This document shows positions 43,909 to 52,986 of a DNA stretch of 60,979 nucleotides, in pieces. Position 1 is the stretch's first letter. Every line of letters begins with the position of its first letter. The stretch is from Arthrobacter sp. M4 (GTDB lineage Bacteria; Actinomycetota; Actinomycetes; Actinomycetales; Micrococcaceae), in contig NZ_JAIWYX010000018.1 of NCBI RefSeq assembly GCF_020251205.1, positions 1 to 60,979 on the forward strand. The letters run 5' to 3'. Position numbers and translations under genes: made by a program. The notes under the pieces were generated by a model. That model saw only the letters and a list, made by a program, of their open reading frames with translations, had not been told where the DNA came from and made no database searches.

Positions 43909-44892
43909 ATGACTACCCAACTCACTACGCCGACGCGGCAGCATGAAATTGAGGCCGTGGAACAGTCCCGCAGGGGCATATGGCCCGGGTTCAACGGCCA
44001 GGCCGGCAAGCGATGGACAGCCCGCAGCCGACGCGACTTCCTGGTGTTCCTGGCCCTCGCCCTGCCCAATCTGGCCCTCATTTTCGTTTTCACCTACTGG
44101 CCACTCATCAACAACATCTATTACTCAACGCTGGACTGGACGCTCGGCTCACCGTCGGCAACCGTGGTCGGCCTGGACAACTACGTCACCTTTTTCACAA
44201 GCGACGACGCCGGCAAGGTCCTGGGGACCACGCTCACCTTCACAGCAGTGACAGTTGGCGGATCCATGGTCCTCGGGCTGCTCCTGGCCTTGGCACTCAA
44301 TGCCAAAGTTCGCGGCACGACGCTTGCCCGCTCAGCAGTGTTCGCGCCATACGTCCTCAGCGGCGTAGGCGTTGGCCTCGTCTGGCTGTTCATCTTCGAT
44401 CCCGGCTACGGAGTGCTGTCCTGGATCCTGCGCGGCGTAGGACTCAGCAGCCCGCAATGGATCAACGATCCCCAACTGGCCCTGGTGATGGTAATGATCG
44501 TCTACGTCTGGAAGAACCTGGGCTATTGTGCGGTGGTTTTCCTGGCCGGGCTGCAGTCGCTTCCCCGGGACGTGATGGAAGCTGCGGCCCTCGATGGTGC
44601 CGGCACGGTTCGGCGGTTCCTCTCCGTGTCGCTTCCGCTGCTGTCGCCCACTACGTTCTTCCTGCTGATCACCACGATGCTCAGCTCTCTGCAGGCCTTC
44701 GATCTGATCAGGATCATGACACCGCTCGGGAACGGCACCAGCACGCTCATTTACGAGGCCTACCTCCAGGCCTTCGGGGCATTCAACCGGGCCGGATACT
44801 CCGCGTCCATCTCCGTGGTGCTCTTCGCGCTTCTGCTCATCATCACGGTGTTCCAGATTCGCTTCGTCGAGAAGAAGGTGCACTACTCGTGA
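43909..44892 (+). CDS. ABC transporter permease, MalF/UgpA type
   Basis: 327 residues with six hydrophobic segments. The ATPase-contact EAA loop is EAAALDGAGTVRRFLSVSLP near residue 225. It belongs to the carbohydrate uptake CUT1 class. It overlaps the second permease by 4 bp (GTGA). A GAGAG stretch precedes ATG 43909. Confidence 0.9.
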   Translation: MTTQLTTPTRQHEIEAVEQSRRGIWPGFNGQAGKRWTARSRRDFLVFLALALPNLALIFVFTYWPLINNIYYSTLDWTLGSPSATVVGLDNYVTFFTSDDAGKVLGTTLTFTAVTVGGSMVLGLLLALALNAKVRGTTLARSAVFAPYVLSGVGVGLVWLFIFDPGYGVLSWILRGVGLSSPQWINDPQLALVMVMIVYVWKNLGYCAVVFLAGLQSLPRDVMEAAALDGAGTVRRFLSVSLPLLSPTTFFLLITTMLSSLQAFDLIRIMTPLGNGTSTLIYEAYLQAFGAFNRAGYSASISVVLFALLLIITVFQIRFVEKKVHYS

Positions 44893-45800
44893 GCCGCGCC
44901 CTGCTGAAAACAAACCGCCCGCTGGCGTCCGAACTTTCCCCGGCGAGGCCGCTTCCCGGACCATTCTCGCGTGCCAACCTTGCCCAGACTGTGGTTGCTG
45001 GCTACTTGCCCCTGACGCTTGCCACGTTGGCAGTTGTGCTTCCACTGCTGTGGATGGTGCTGAGTTCCGTCAAGCAGCCGGGCGAGATTGTCACCACGAA
45101 CCTTCAGCTGCTCCCCCAGGCACCGTCACTGGACAACTACCGGACAGCAATGACCACAGTGCCCTTCGCGCAATTCTTCGCGAACAGCTTGATCGTGACA
45201 ATCGTGGGATCCACCATCAAAGTGCTGTTGGCAATCCTGACTGCCTATGCCTTGGTCTTCGTCCGGTTTCCCTTCAAGAAGGCTATCTTCCTGATCATCC
45301 TGGTGGCACTCATGGTTCCGGCCCAGGTCAGCATCCTGCCCAACTACGTCCTCATCGCCGGTCTGGGCGGCAAGAACACCCTGTGGGGCATCATCCTTCC
45401 CGGACTGGGCACAGCATTCGGCACGTTTCTGCTGCGCCAGCACTTCATGACACTTCCGGGGTCGATCCTGGAGGCAGCCGAAATCGACGGAGCCGGACAT
45501 TGGCGCCGTCTGTGGCAGATCATCGTGCCGGTGTCCGTTCCATCGATCGCCACTGTAGGACTGGTGACCGTGGTCGGCGAGTGGAATGACTACATCTGGC
45601 CGCTCATCATCACCGACCGGCCCGAAACCATGACGCTGCCCGTTGGCCTCACGCTGCTCCAGAACTCCGAGGGCAATGGTGCGGGCTGGGGCATCCTGAT
45701 GGCCGGTGCCGTACTGGTGATTGTCCCCATCCTGCTGATCTTCGCGGCCCTTCAGCGGTACATCGTGGCAGGACTCACCCAGGGCAGCGTCACCGGCTAG
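44889..45800 (+). CDS. ABC transporter permease, MalG/UgpE type
   Basis: 303 residues, six hydrophobic segments and the EAA loop EAAEIDGAGHWRRLWQIIVP. The open frame extends back to 43980 out of frame with the first permease; GTG 44889, overlapping the previous stop, is the coupled start. No ATPase gene follows, so a shared MsmK/MalK-type ATPase elsewhere is probably used, as is common for CUT1 systems in actinobacteria. Confidence 0.9.
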   Translation: MSRALLKTNRPLASELSPARPLPGPFSRANLAQTVVAGYLPLTLATLAVVLPLLWMVLSSVKQPGEIVTTNLQLLPQAPSLDNYRTAMTTVPFAQFFANSLIVTIVGSTIKVLLAILTAYALVFVRFPFKKAIFLIILVALMVPAQVSILPNYVLIAGLGGKNTLWGIILPGLGTAFGTFLLRQHFMTLPGSILEAAEIDGAGHWRRLWQIIVPVSVPSIATVGLVTVVGEWNDYIWPLIITDRPETMTLPVGLTLLQNSEGNGAGWGILMAGAVLVIVPILLIFAALQRYIVAGLTQGSVTG

Positions 45801-45869
45801 GAACCCCCCGCTTTACTCCTGAAACACATTTCTCCGCATCGCATCAAATCCTTGAGAGGACCCACACAC

Positions 45870-47216
45870 ATGTCATCCACCTTTGACCGCCGCGGTTTCC
45901 TGGCCCTCGCGGGCCTTGGCGCAAGTGCCGCCGCCCTCGCCGCCTGCGCCGGGCCGTCCACCGGAGGCCCAGCCGCAGTCGCCACAAACGACTCCATAGA
46001 CTTCAGCGGCGTCAAGCCCGCTGCGAAGATCGACTTCTGGACTAACCACCCGGGCAAGTCCCAGGACGTGGAGAAGGCGATCATCGAGAAGTTCCAAGCA
46101 AAGTTCCCGGACATCAAGGTCAACCTAGTCACCGCGGGCTCCAACTATGAGGAGATCGCACAGAAGTTCCAGACCTCCCAGGCCGCGAAATCCGGGCTGC
46201 CTGGCCTGGTTGTCCTCTCCGATGTCTGGTGGTTCCGCTACTTCATCAACGGCTCCATCATCCCGCTCGACGGCCTGGTGAAGCAGTTGGACATCAAGGT
46301 AGACGACTTCCAAAAGTCACTGGTCCAGGACTACCAATATGACGGCAAGCAGTGGGCCCTCCCCTATGGGCGCTCCACGCCGCTGTTCTACTACAACAAG
46401 GACCACTTCGCTGCCGCCGGCCTCCCGGACCGTGCACCGGCTACGTGGCAGGAATTCGCTGAATGGGCTCCCAAGCTCAAGGCGAGCTCAGGTGCGCAGT
46501 ACGCCTACCTATACCCTGCATTGGCTGGCTACGCGGGATGGACGCTGCAGAACAACCTGTGGGGTTGGGGCGGCGGCTGGTCCAAGGGCTGGGACATCAC
46601 TTGCGACTCGACGGAATCCGTGGCGGCACTCCAGTGGGCCCAGGACTCGATTTTCAAGGATGGCTGGGCCGGCGTCTCCTCCAAGGAAGCAGCGGACGAC
46701 TTCGCAGCCGGCGTCACCTCCACCACCATTTCGTCGACGGGATCGCTGCTGGGCGTACTCAAGTCGGCGAAATTCAACGTTGGCGTAGGTTTCCTGCCCG
46801 GCGGCCCGGCTGTGGCTTCAGGCGTCTGCCCCACCGGTGGTGCCGGCTTGGGAATCCCTAGTGGCATCAGTAAGGAAGAACAGTTGGCGGCTGCCACATT
46901 CCTGAAATTCATGACCGAGCCGGAGAATACCGCCCAGTTCTCCGCCGCCACCGGCTACATGCCTTCGCGCGTCTCCGCTGACATGACCGCTGTGCTGGCC
47001 AAGACGCCACAGATCAAGACTGCCATGGACCAGCTTCCCGCCACCAAGGTCCAGGACAACGCTCGTGTGTTCCTGCCGGGTGCAGACCAGGAAATGGCCA
47101 AGGCAGCCGCCAAGATCCTCACCCAGAAGGGCGACGTCAAGGAAACCATGACCGAGCTCAGGAAGACGCTGGAAGGCATTTACACCAAGGATGTCCAGCC
47201 CAAGCTGAAGAAGTAG
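45870..47216 (+). CDS. Extracellular solute-binding lipoprotein, UgpB-like
   Basis: 448 residues. The signal DRRGFLALAGLGASAAALAA ends in lipobox AAC and has the twin-arginine form, so it is likely Tat-exported and lipid-anchored. The mature part is a cluster-B binding protein: KIDFWTNHPGKSQDVEKAII, LPYGRSTPLFYYNKDHFAAA and ATWQEFAEWAPKLKA, close in pattern to UgpB (glycerol-3-phosphate diesters). A sugar or polyol phosphate ester is therefore possible, but the ligand is not proven. ATG 45870 was chosen over TTG 45852. The binding protein comes last, the reverse of the usual order. Confidence 0.88.
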   Translation: MSSTFDRRGFLALAGLGASAAALAACAGPSTGGPAAVATNDSIDFSGVKPAAKIDFWTNHPGKSQDVEKAIIEKFQAKFPDIKVNLVTAGSNYEEIAQKFQTSQAAKSGLPGLVVLSDVWWFRYFINGSIIPLDGLVKQLDIKVDDFQKSLVQDYQYDGKQWALPYGRSTPLFYYNKDHFAAAGLPDRAPATWQEFAEWAPKLKASSGAQYAYLYPALAGYAGWTLQNNLWGWGGGWSKGWDITCDSTESVAALQWAQDSIFKDGWAGVSSKEAADDFAAGVTSTTISSTGSLLGVLKSAKFNVGVGFLPGGPAVASGVCPTGGAGLGIPSGISKEEQLAAATFLKFMTEPENTAQFSAATGYMPSRVSADMTAVLAKTPQIKTAMDQLPATKVQDNARVFLPGADQEMAKAAAKILTQKGDVKETMTELRKTLEGIYTKDVQPKLKK

Positions 47217-47236
47217 CCGGACTTCCCCGGACAAGC

Positions 47237-47283
47237 AAATCCCCGGCCGCGCTGGAACTCCAGCGCCGCCGGGGATTTGTTTT
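47237..47283 (+). terminator. Terminator of the ABC importer operon
   Basis: Stem AAATCCCCGGCCGCGCTGG with near-perfect complement (one mismatch), loop AACT, then GTTTT. It sits between convergent genes and may also stop map transcripts. Confidence 0.85.
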
Positions 47284-47306
47284 GCCCATGACCCAGGGAA
47301 TTGGAA

Positions 47307-48134
47307 CTAGGGAATTGGGACCGGAACCACGCCAAACGGTGCAAGGCGCTCCGCACCGCCGTCGGGGGCGGACAGCACCCAAATGCCTTTCTCATGCACG
47401 GCCACTGAGTGCTCCCATTGGCAGGAACGCGCGCCGTCAGTGGTGACCACAGTCCAATCATCGTCCAGGACGGCTGTTTCGATACCGCCGCGGACGAGCA
47501 TCGGCTCGATGGCCAGGCACAGGCCCGGGCGGATCTTGGGACCGCGGTGGCTGGTCCGGTAGTTCAGGACGTCCGGCGCCATGTGCATCTCGGAGCCGAT
47601 GCCGTGCCCAACGTAGTCCTCCAGGATTCCCAATGGCTTGCCGGGGACGGATGAAACGTAATCGTCCACGGCGCAGCCGATATCCCCAACAAATTTTCCC
47701 TTGGCCAAGGCGGCGATCCCGTGCCACAACGCTTCATGGGTCACGTCGGAGAGTCGCTGGTCCTCGGGATCCGCGGCGCCCACGATCACGGTCCGTGCGG
47801 AGTCTGAATGCCAGCCGTCCACGATCGCGCCTCCGTCGATCGAAATGATGTCGCCGTCCTGCAGGACCCGGTCGCCCGGGATGCCGTGGACCACTTCCTC
47901 GTTGACCGACGTGCAGATGGTGGCCGGAAAGCCGTGATACCCAAGGAAGTTCGATTTGGCCCCGGCATCGTTCAGGACGGCGGCGAACGCCGCGTCCAGC
48001 TCTCGGGTGGTGACACCCGGCCTCACCGCTGCCACAGCCGCGTCGAGTGCACGGCTCAGGACCAGTCCGGCCTCGTGCATCTTGCGCATCTGGGCGTTGT
48101 TCTTGTACTCGATACGGGGCTGGCCGAACGCCAT
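47307..48134 (-). CDS. map: Methionine aminopeptidase, type I
   Basis: Removes the initiator Met from new proteins. 275 residues. Metal ligands are visible in DIISIDGGAIVDGWHSDSAR (two Asp), GHGIGSEMH (His) and AIEPMLV and CQWEHSVAV (two Glu). I chose ATG 48134 because AGAGGAG lies 4 bp upstream. The normal neighbours are adk and infA; here accessory genes lie on both sides. It begins 46 bp after the OleD-like gene and may be read from that operon. Confidence 0.95.
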   Translation of the reverse strand: MAFGQPRIEYKNNAQMRKMHEAGLVLSRALDAAVAAVRPGVTTRELDAAFAAVLNDAGAKSNFLGYHGFPATICTSVNEEVVHGIPGDRVLQDGDIISIDGGAIVDGWHSDSARTVIVGAADPEDQRLSDVTHEALWHGIAALAKGKFVGDIGCAVDDYVSSVPGKPLGILEDYVGHGIGSEMHMAPDVLNYRTSHRGPKIRPGLCLAIEPMLVRGGIETAVLDDDWTVVTTDGARSCQWEHSVAVHEKGIWVLSAPDGGAERLAPFGVVPVPIP

Positions 48135-48180
48135 GGTCTCCTCTGGGTAACTGTGAGTGTGATTGCCTGCAGCGGACGAA

Positions 48181-49110
48181 TCAGTCCACGCTCTCCAACC
48201 ATTTTCCCGCATCAACAAGCGTGGTCCGAACCGGGGCTACTCCCAGACCTTCGTGTAGCCGGTCCAAATTGTAGGTCCGCTGCATGCCCAGTTGGCTGAC
48301 AGCATAGCGTGTCAGTCTAGGCGGGCGCCCCATTAACCGGGCAAGTACCTCCGAGGCCGTGGCAACGGTCATGGCCGTGGTCCACGGCAGGTAGCGGACC
48401 AAAACATCAGGGCGGCCGACGGCGAGCAGGACTTCCCGGAGAACGTGGCCGAGCGCAACGGGCTCGGCGTCGGCGACATTCACGGCTCCCCGCAGACCCG
48501 ATTCACAGCCCGCGAGCGCGGCAGCCGCGAGGTTGTCGATATGGGTTAGCTGATGCAGTATCCCGGCATGCCCGACACTGAGCAGAACGGGGCGCCAAGC
48601 ACCGGGGACCCGGCCGATGTTGGCCAGCATCCTGGGCAACAGCGTTCGGTCTCCTGGTCCGTAGACTCCGTGCGGTCGGAGCACTACCGAGTTGGGGTGC
48701 TTGCGGGCCTCGACGTCGGCACGCGCCTTTGTGTACGAATAGGGACTGAGGTGCCGGGTAGCTACCTCGTCTTCTGCCCTGTCCACGCACGCCTCCCACC
48801 AGGGGTAGACACTTGAGCTGGAGATGTGGACAAAGCGTGTGGCGTGGTAGGCCGCCGCGACGGCCTGTGTCCCTTGGACGTTGACCCGGTGGAAAACGGC
48901 CCGGTCCCCCCAATCCGCCACGTGGGCGGCCGCGTGCACCACTGCATCGACAACGGGCAGGCGCGTTGGCGGGTCTTGTGTGAGATCCCAAAACGTCAGT
49001 CCGTTTCCATGTTTCCTTGCGAACCGGACCACCTCCCAACCGCGGCCTTCTGCCGCGGCTGCGATGGCACCGCCCACGAATCCCGTGGCTCCGGTGACCG
49101 CGATCCTCAC
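48181..49110 (-). CDS. NAD(P)-dependent epimerase/3-beta-HSD-type reductase, OleD-like
   Basis: 309 residues, extended short-chain dehydrogenase. The NAD-binding loop is MRIAVTGATGFVGGAI and the catalytic pair is YSYTK (Tyr-xxx-Lys) with a preceding ISSSSVYPW serine. OleD enzymes reduce the 2-alkyl-3-keto acid made by OleA to the 2-alkyl-3-hydroxy acid. The gene overlaps the ligand gene upstream by 4 bp (ATGA) and closes the cluster. The OleD role rests on the neighbours; other epimerase roles are possible. No frame defect was found. Confidence 0.75.
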   Translation of the reverse strand: MRIAVTGATGFVGGAIAAAAEGRGWEVVRFARKHGNGLTFWDLTQDPPTRLPVVDAVVHAAAHVADWGDRAVFHRVNVQGTQAVAAAYHATRFVHISSSSVYPWWEACVDRAEDEVATRHLSPYSYTKARADVEARKHPNSVVLRPHGVYGPGDRTLLPRMLANIGRVPGAWRPVLLSVGHAGILHQLTHIDNLAAAALAGCESGLRGAVNVADAEPVALGHVLREVLLAVGRPDVLVRYLPWTTAMTVATASEVLARLMGRPPRLTRYAVSQLGMQRTYNLDRLHEGLGVAPVRTTLVDAGKWLESVD

Positions 49111-50761
49111 TGGGGCTCCCCGGAAAAGGCCCCTGCCGGCGTCGGGCTTTCCGCTGCCAGCAACCTTCGCAAGGCCGCACGGTCCGGCTTGCGATGCCTG
49201 CCCGATGTGGGGATGTTGTCAACCAGGACGATTCTGTCAGGGAGCGCGGTTTGGTCGATGAGGTGCGGCAATTCGCGGCGGAGCCTCGCCTCGAGGCTTC
49301 GCGCATCCTGGCCGGCGGCGGCGGCGACGGCCAGCCACACGGCTTCGTCGCCGATCTGGTCAGTGAGGCCAACCATCACGGCTTGGGCCACGCCTTCGAT
49401 TCCAGCGAGCAGCGGTTCGTACAGGGCCGGGTAAATATTGGTCTTGCCTCGGATGATCATGTCCTTTTTCCGTCCGAGCATCACCAATCGCGCCTGCCCG
49501 TCCGGCCCGCCATGATCTAGCCTGACCAGGTCTCCCGTCCAGTGCTCCTTCAGCGGACCTTGACCCAGGTAACTGCGGCACATGTTGGCTCCACTGACCA
49601 CCAGTTCGTTGTGCTCCGTGAGCCTGATGCTCACGGCGGGGAGCGGAGCACCGAGGAAGTCGCCCTCTCCGCTGCCGTCCGGCGTCGTAAACTCCGCTTG
49701 GCTGCCCTCCGCGAACGCGAGCTTCTCGGCACCGTCAGCGATCGCGATGGGAAGCATTTCCGTCATTCCATAGATGAGCTTGAAATCGACGCCGGGAAGC
49801 ACCCCCATGGCCCGCTTGAGGAACGGTGCCAATACAGGGGCAGCGCCGAGCATGATGGTCTGCAGGGTACTGGGCAGTTGTATTGATCCGGCTTCCACGG
49901 CATCCAGGATCGGCGCCAGTTGGGATGGCACAAGGAACAGGTGCGTCGCACCACGGATGGTGTGCCCTTCCCCATAGGCCGGCCCAAGCTCCGCCGCCAA
50001 CTTCAGCGGGTCAACATGCGCCGAGAAGCCATAGGCAGGCATTGTCCAATGGGCGCCGGCCACCAGGGCGGGCAGCCCCATCATCAGCTGCTCCGAATGG
50101 ATCCGATCGCCCGGGGCGAAAGTGCAGCGCTCGCTCAGCTGGCCGAATGCCGCTGCGAGGGAGCCGCCGCTGTGGACCACGCCGCGCGGATCCCCAGTAG
50201 TCCCCGACGTGAAGATGATGACGGCTTCCTGTTCAGGGTCCGACGTCGGCAGGAGCCAGGGCTGGTGGGGTGCGGTTTTCGGGGAATCGCCAACCGCAGC
50301 ATCGGCACTGCGTACCGCTCCACCGGCAGCCAGCCGTTTCAAGGATGTGGCTCCCCATGGCACACCGGGCAGCCAAGGGCCTGCGTAGTAGTGCCGGACA
50401 TCCATGGCGCCGTAATTGGGGAGGAGCAAGCCCCTGCGACGGGCCAAGGGTCGCAACGGTCCGCGCGCGCTCAAGGAATAGAGGAGGGATTCAGCCGCCG
50501 CCCATCGGGGTCCGGCAAGTTGGGTCCGGTCCCGAAACAACGTTGGTCCTATACCTGGGTCGATAAAGACGATTGAGCCACCTGCGCGGACGGCACCCAG
50601 GGCAAGGATAAAAGCTTCCGGGCTGGGGCCGCACGGAGAAAAGCATGCGTTCCCCCGGCCCGAAGCCATCGGACCTCAAGCCCCGGGCGGTGGCCTCGAT
50701 GCCTGCCTTGAGATCGGCGTAATTGATGGTCCGTCCGGGCTGCAGTTGGCGTGCGGACGGG

Positions 50762-50832
50762 TCGGATTTGGCCAGGCCGGATTTGGCCGGCCCGGTTTTG
50801 GTCAGGCCGGATTTGGCCGGCCCGAACTTGCC
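50762..50832 (-). repeat. 30-bp in-frame repeat in the OleC-like gene
   Basis: About two copies of a 30-bp unit encoding GPAKSGLTKT/GLAKS interrupt the ligase N-terminus between ITGLG and the RTINYADL motif. Confidence 0.7.
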
Positions 50833-50955
50833 GAGGCCGGTGATGGCTGGATGTGAGGGGAAGTTTTCGGCCGCCTCGAAGACGGCGGCCACCAGGTCCG
50901 CACCGCTGACTGCGTTCCGCTGCGGCGCGCTGCTGCTCCCTGTCTGATCTTGCGC

Positions 50956-51020
50956 GTCCGTTCGATTGCCGCCGTCCGTTCGATTGCCGCCGTCCGTTCG
51001 ATTGCCGCCGTCCGTTCGAT
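50956..51020 (-). repeat. 18-bp tandem repeat at the OleC-like start
   Basis: Unit GTCCGTTCGATTGCCGCC (plus strand) begins at 50956, 50974, 50992 and 51010 (last copy partial). It encodes NRTDGG repeats just after the start codon. Confidence 0.9.
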
Positions 51021-51022
51021 CC

Positions 51023-52198
51023 CTATCGCCCATGGGCAAGTTCCAGCCTCTCGTAACCGGGAATCAGTACCCTCCGTTTGACCTTGCGTGCCGTGATCCG
51101 CCACGGCCGCTCAAGGTACAGGTCCAGCAACGCGTCAAGGGTGGAATTGATCTCAGCCATGGCCAGGGGCATCCCCAGGCAAAAGTGGGCACCCGCCCCG
51201 AACCACAGCTGCCGGGCCTGTGGAGGTGTTGGCTGGGCCGGGTCGAAATGGCCCAGGCTCTTCGCGGCGTGGATGGTCGAAAGCAGGATCCTGTCTCCGG
51301 GTCGGATTCGAATTCCGGCCAGCTCGCGCGTCTCCACTGCGTCGCGAAGCATCATTGGCGATGGCACAGTGAAACGCAGGGCTTCGTTGATGGTTTCCGG
51401 CAGCCCGGTCCGGTCGGCCGCAAGCTCTGCCACCCGGCCACTATCGGACACGAGGGCGATCAGCCGGGGGATAAATGAGACCAACGTTTCCGTACCAACA
51501 ATCACGAACGCGCAGAGGATTCCCATGGCCTCCTCTTCCGTCATGCCCAGCTCCCGGAGACGCCCGGGAAAGGTACCGGGCGCGCTGTCCCGGTAGGCGG
51601 CGCGCGCCGGCCTGGCCAAAAGTTCGACGGCGGCCCGCCCCTTCGCCACTTGCGCCGGCGTGAGTTCGGGACGGCCAAGGCGCACCAGGGATGTGATGGA
51701 GGAACCCAGATCAAACAACTCCCTGTCCGGCAGTCTGCCCGGCGCGTCCTCGGGGACGCCCAGCAAGCGGGAGATCACCCCACCGGCGAGGTCCTTAACC
51801 GCCCCCACTACGTCGACGGTCGCACCTGCGCCCAATTCCCGGCGGAAGACCTGGCGGAGACGCTGGGCTCCCGGTTCCACTATGGCTGCCACCGAGCGCG
51901 GAGTGAACAGTCCATTGAGGCGCCTGCGCAGCTCCAAGTGGCTGGCGCCGTCCATGTTGAGAAGCACTTTGGGACCCACCACCGGGGTCCACAGCCCTCC
52001 TGACGCCGAAGGACCATCCTTCACGAATCCGTCGTGATCCATGAGGACTTGGCGGACCAGGGAGGCTTCGCTGACAAGGACTTCGAGCCGAGGGATCCTC
52101 AGTACAGGGCGGAGGTAGCCCAGGCTCCTGATACCGGGGTACAGAAAAGGATGCGCCCCCAGTTGGACCCGGCGCTCCCACAACGCCAACTTAGTCAT
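51023..52198 (-). CDS. Cytochrome P450
   Basis: 391-residue soluble class I type P450. The haem loop is LWFGAGAHFCLGMPLA with Cys340 as the thiolate ligand. The K-helix ExxR is E272-A-L-R275 and the I-helix reads AFVIVGTETLVSF with the acid-alcohol pair as ET. No ferredoxin or reductase gene lies nearby, so redox partners come from elsewhere. It overlaps the glycosyltransferase gene before it by 4 bp and the ligase start after it by 11 bp, so it is a true member of the operon. Its likely role is oxidation of the lipid product; the position oxidised is unknown. Confidence 0.93.
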   Translation of the reverse strand: MTKLALWERRVQLGAHPFLYPGIRSLGYLRPVLRIPRLEVLVSEASLVRQVLMDHDGFVKDGPSASGGLWTPVVGPKVLLNMDGASHLELRRRLNGLFTPRSVAAIVEPGAQRLRQVFRRELGAGATVDVVGAVKDLAGGVISRLLGVPEDAPGRLPDRELFDLGSSITSLVRLGRPELTPAQVAKGRAAVELLARPARAAYRDSAPGTFPGRLRELGMTEEEAMGILCAFVIVGTETLVSFIPRLIALVSDSGRVAELAADRTGLPETINEALRFTVPSPMMLRDAVETRELAGIRIRPGDRILLSTIHAAKSLGHFDPAQPTPPQARQLWFGAGAHFCLGMPLAMAEINSTLDALLDLYLERPWRITARKVKRRVLIPGYERLELAHGR

Positions 52199-52986
52199 CG
52201 GATATCCACAACGTCCGGCTTGTAACGGTGGTCCGCGTACCAGGCGAGCGTGTTTTTGAGGCCCCAGGCTTTGACCCTGCGGGACGATCCGTACACCACT
52301 ACATCCCGCCGGAGCCCGTACGAGCGGGTCAGTTTCCTGACACTGTTGGAAAGCGCGCGATCCTCGTGCAGATCCTCGATCCTGGTTCGCGGAAAGCCCC
52401 CTGATCGAAGGTACAGCTCTGATGTGATGGCCATGTTGCAGCCCGGCAGCATCTGATAAGGGCCCAAGTAGCCGCGGCCCTTGTTGCCCGGCCGGATCCG
52501 GCCGAAGAACGACGCTACCTCCACGGCCAACAGCATCAGGCGACGCTCTGCCGCCGTCGTGCCTTCATCCTCCCTGGGCACCAGTTGTCCCGCCACCAAT
52601 TCCAGGCCTTCGCCGAAGGCGGCCATGATCTTCTCCAGCCAATCCGGGGCCGCCAGGCAGTCCGCGTCGGTCCTGGCGAGCCAACGCGCTCCGCAACTGG
52701 CACCGAAGCGCATCCCCGTATCCGCTGCCGCACCCGTCCCCTTGACTGGCTCGTGGATCAAACGAATATCCATGAATGGATTGGTGGCCGCAAAATCCCT
52801 CACGATTTCACAAGTTCGGTCAGTGGAACCGTTGTCCACCACCACAACAGTGAAGTCCGTAAAGGTCTGCCGGGCCAAGGACTGCAGGGTCTGCACAACG
52901 AGTTTCTCTTCGTTGAGCGCTGGAATGGCGACGCACAAACCGCGGCTCGCCCGGCCCGGCTGTGCGAGGTTTGTTGCCTCAGTCAT
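52195..52986 (-). CDS. GT2-family glycosyltransferase
   Basis: 263 residues, single GT-A domain: LCVAIPALNEEKLVVQTLQS, VVVDNGSTDRTCEIV, the DxD-like metal site DAD at 107-109 in ARTDADCLAAPDW, and PGCNMAITSELYLRSGGFP. No membrane helix is clear. I chose ATG 52986, which overlaps the thiolase stop by 4 bp; the longer frame to 53061 runs inside that gene. A sugar transferase is not part of known olefin clusters, so it may glycosylate the product. Confidence 0.88.
   Translation of the reverse strand: MTEATNLAQPGRASRGLCVAIPALNEEKLVVQTLQSLARQTFTDFTVVVVDNGSTDRTCEIVRDFAATNPFMDIRLIHEPVKGTGAAADTGMRFGASCGARWLARTDADCLAAPDWLEKIMAAFGEGLELVAGQLVPREDEGTTAAERRLMLLAVEVASFFGRIRPGNKGRGYLGPYQMLPGCNMAITSELYLRSGGFPRTRIEDLHEDRALSNSVRKLTRSYGLRRDVVVYGSSRRVKAWGLKNTLAWYADHRYKPDVVDIR

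Larger units (their letters stand above)
49107..51033 (-). pseudogene. AMP-forming ligase / beta-lactone synthetase (OleC-like), frameshifted
   Basis: Rejoined, it would be about 641 residues of the ANL superfamily. The N-terminal part (51033 to about 50629) reads RTINYADLKAGIEATARGLR and FGPGERMLFSVRP. One extra base in the run of four C (plus strand GGGG, 50625-50628) throws it out of frame. The next frame continues at once with SPEAFILALGAVRAGGSIVF, the P-loop IIFTSGTTGDPRGVVHSGG, YGMTEMLP, TGDLVRLD, GRKKDMIIRGKTNIYP and the catalytic Lys in GRHRKPDRAAL. OleC converts 2-alkyl-3-hydroxy acids to beta-lactones. As sequenced, no full-length enzyme can be made without frameshifting. The head contains low-complexity repeats. 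Confidence 0.82.

Noticed and set aside
50615..50640. Programmed frameshifting in the OleC-like gene
   Set aside because: No slippery heptamer or downstream pseudoknot was seen; a CCCC run alone is weak, and the sister gene is also broken.
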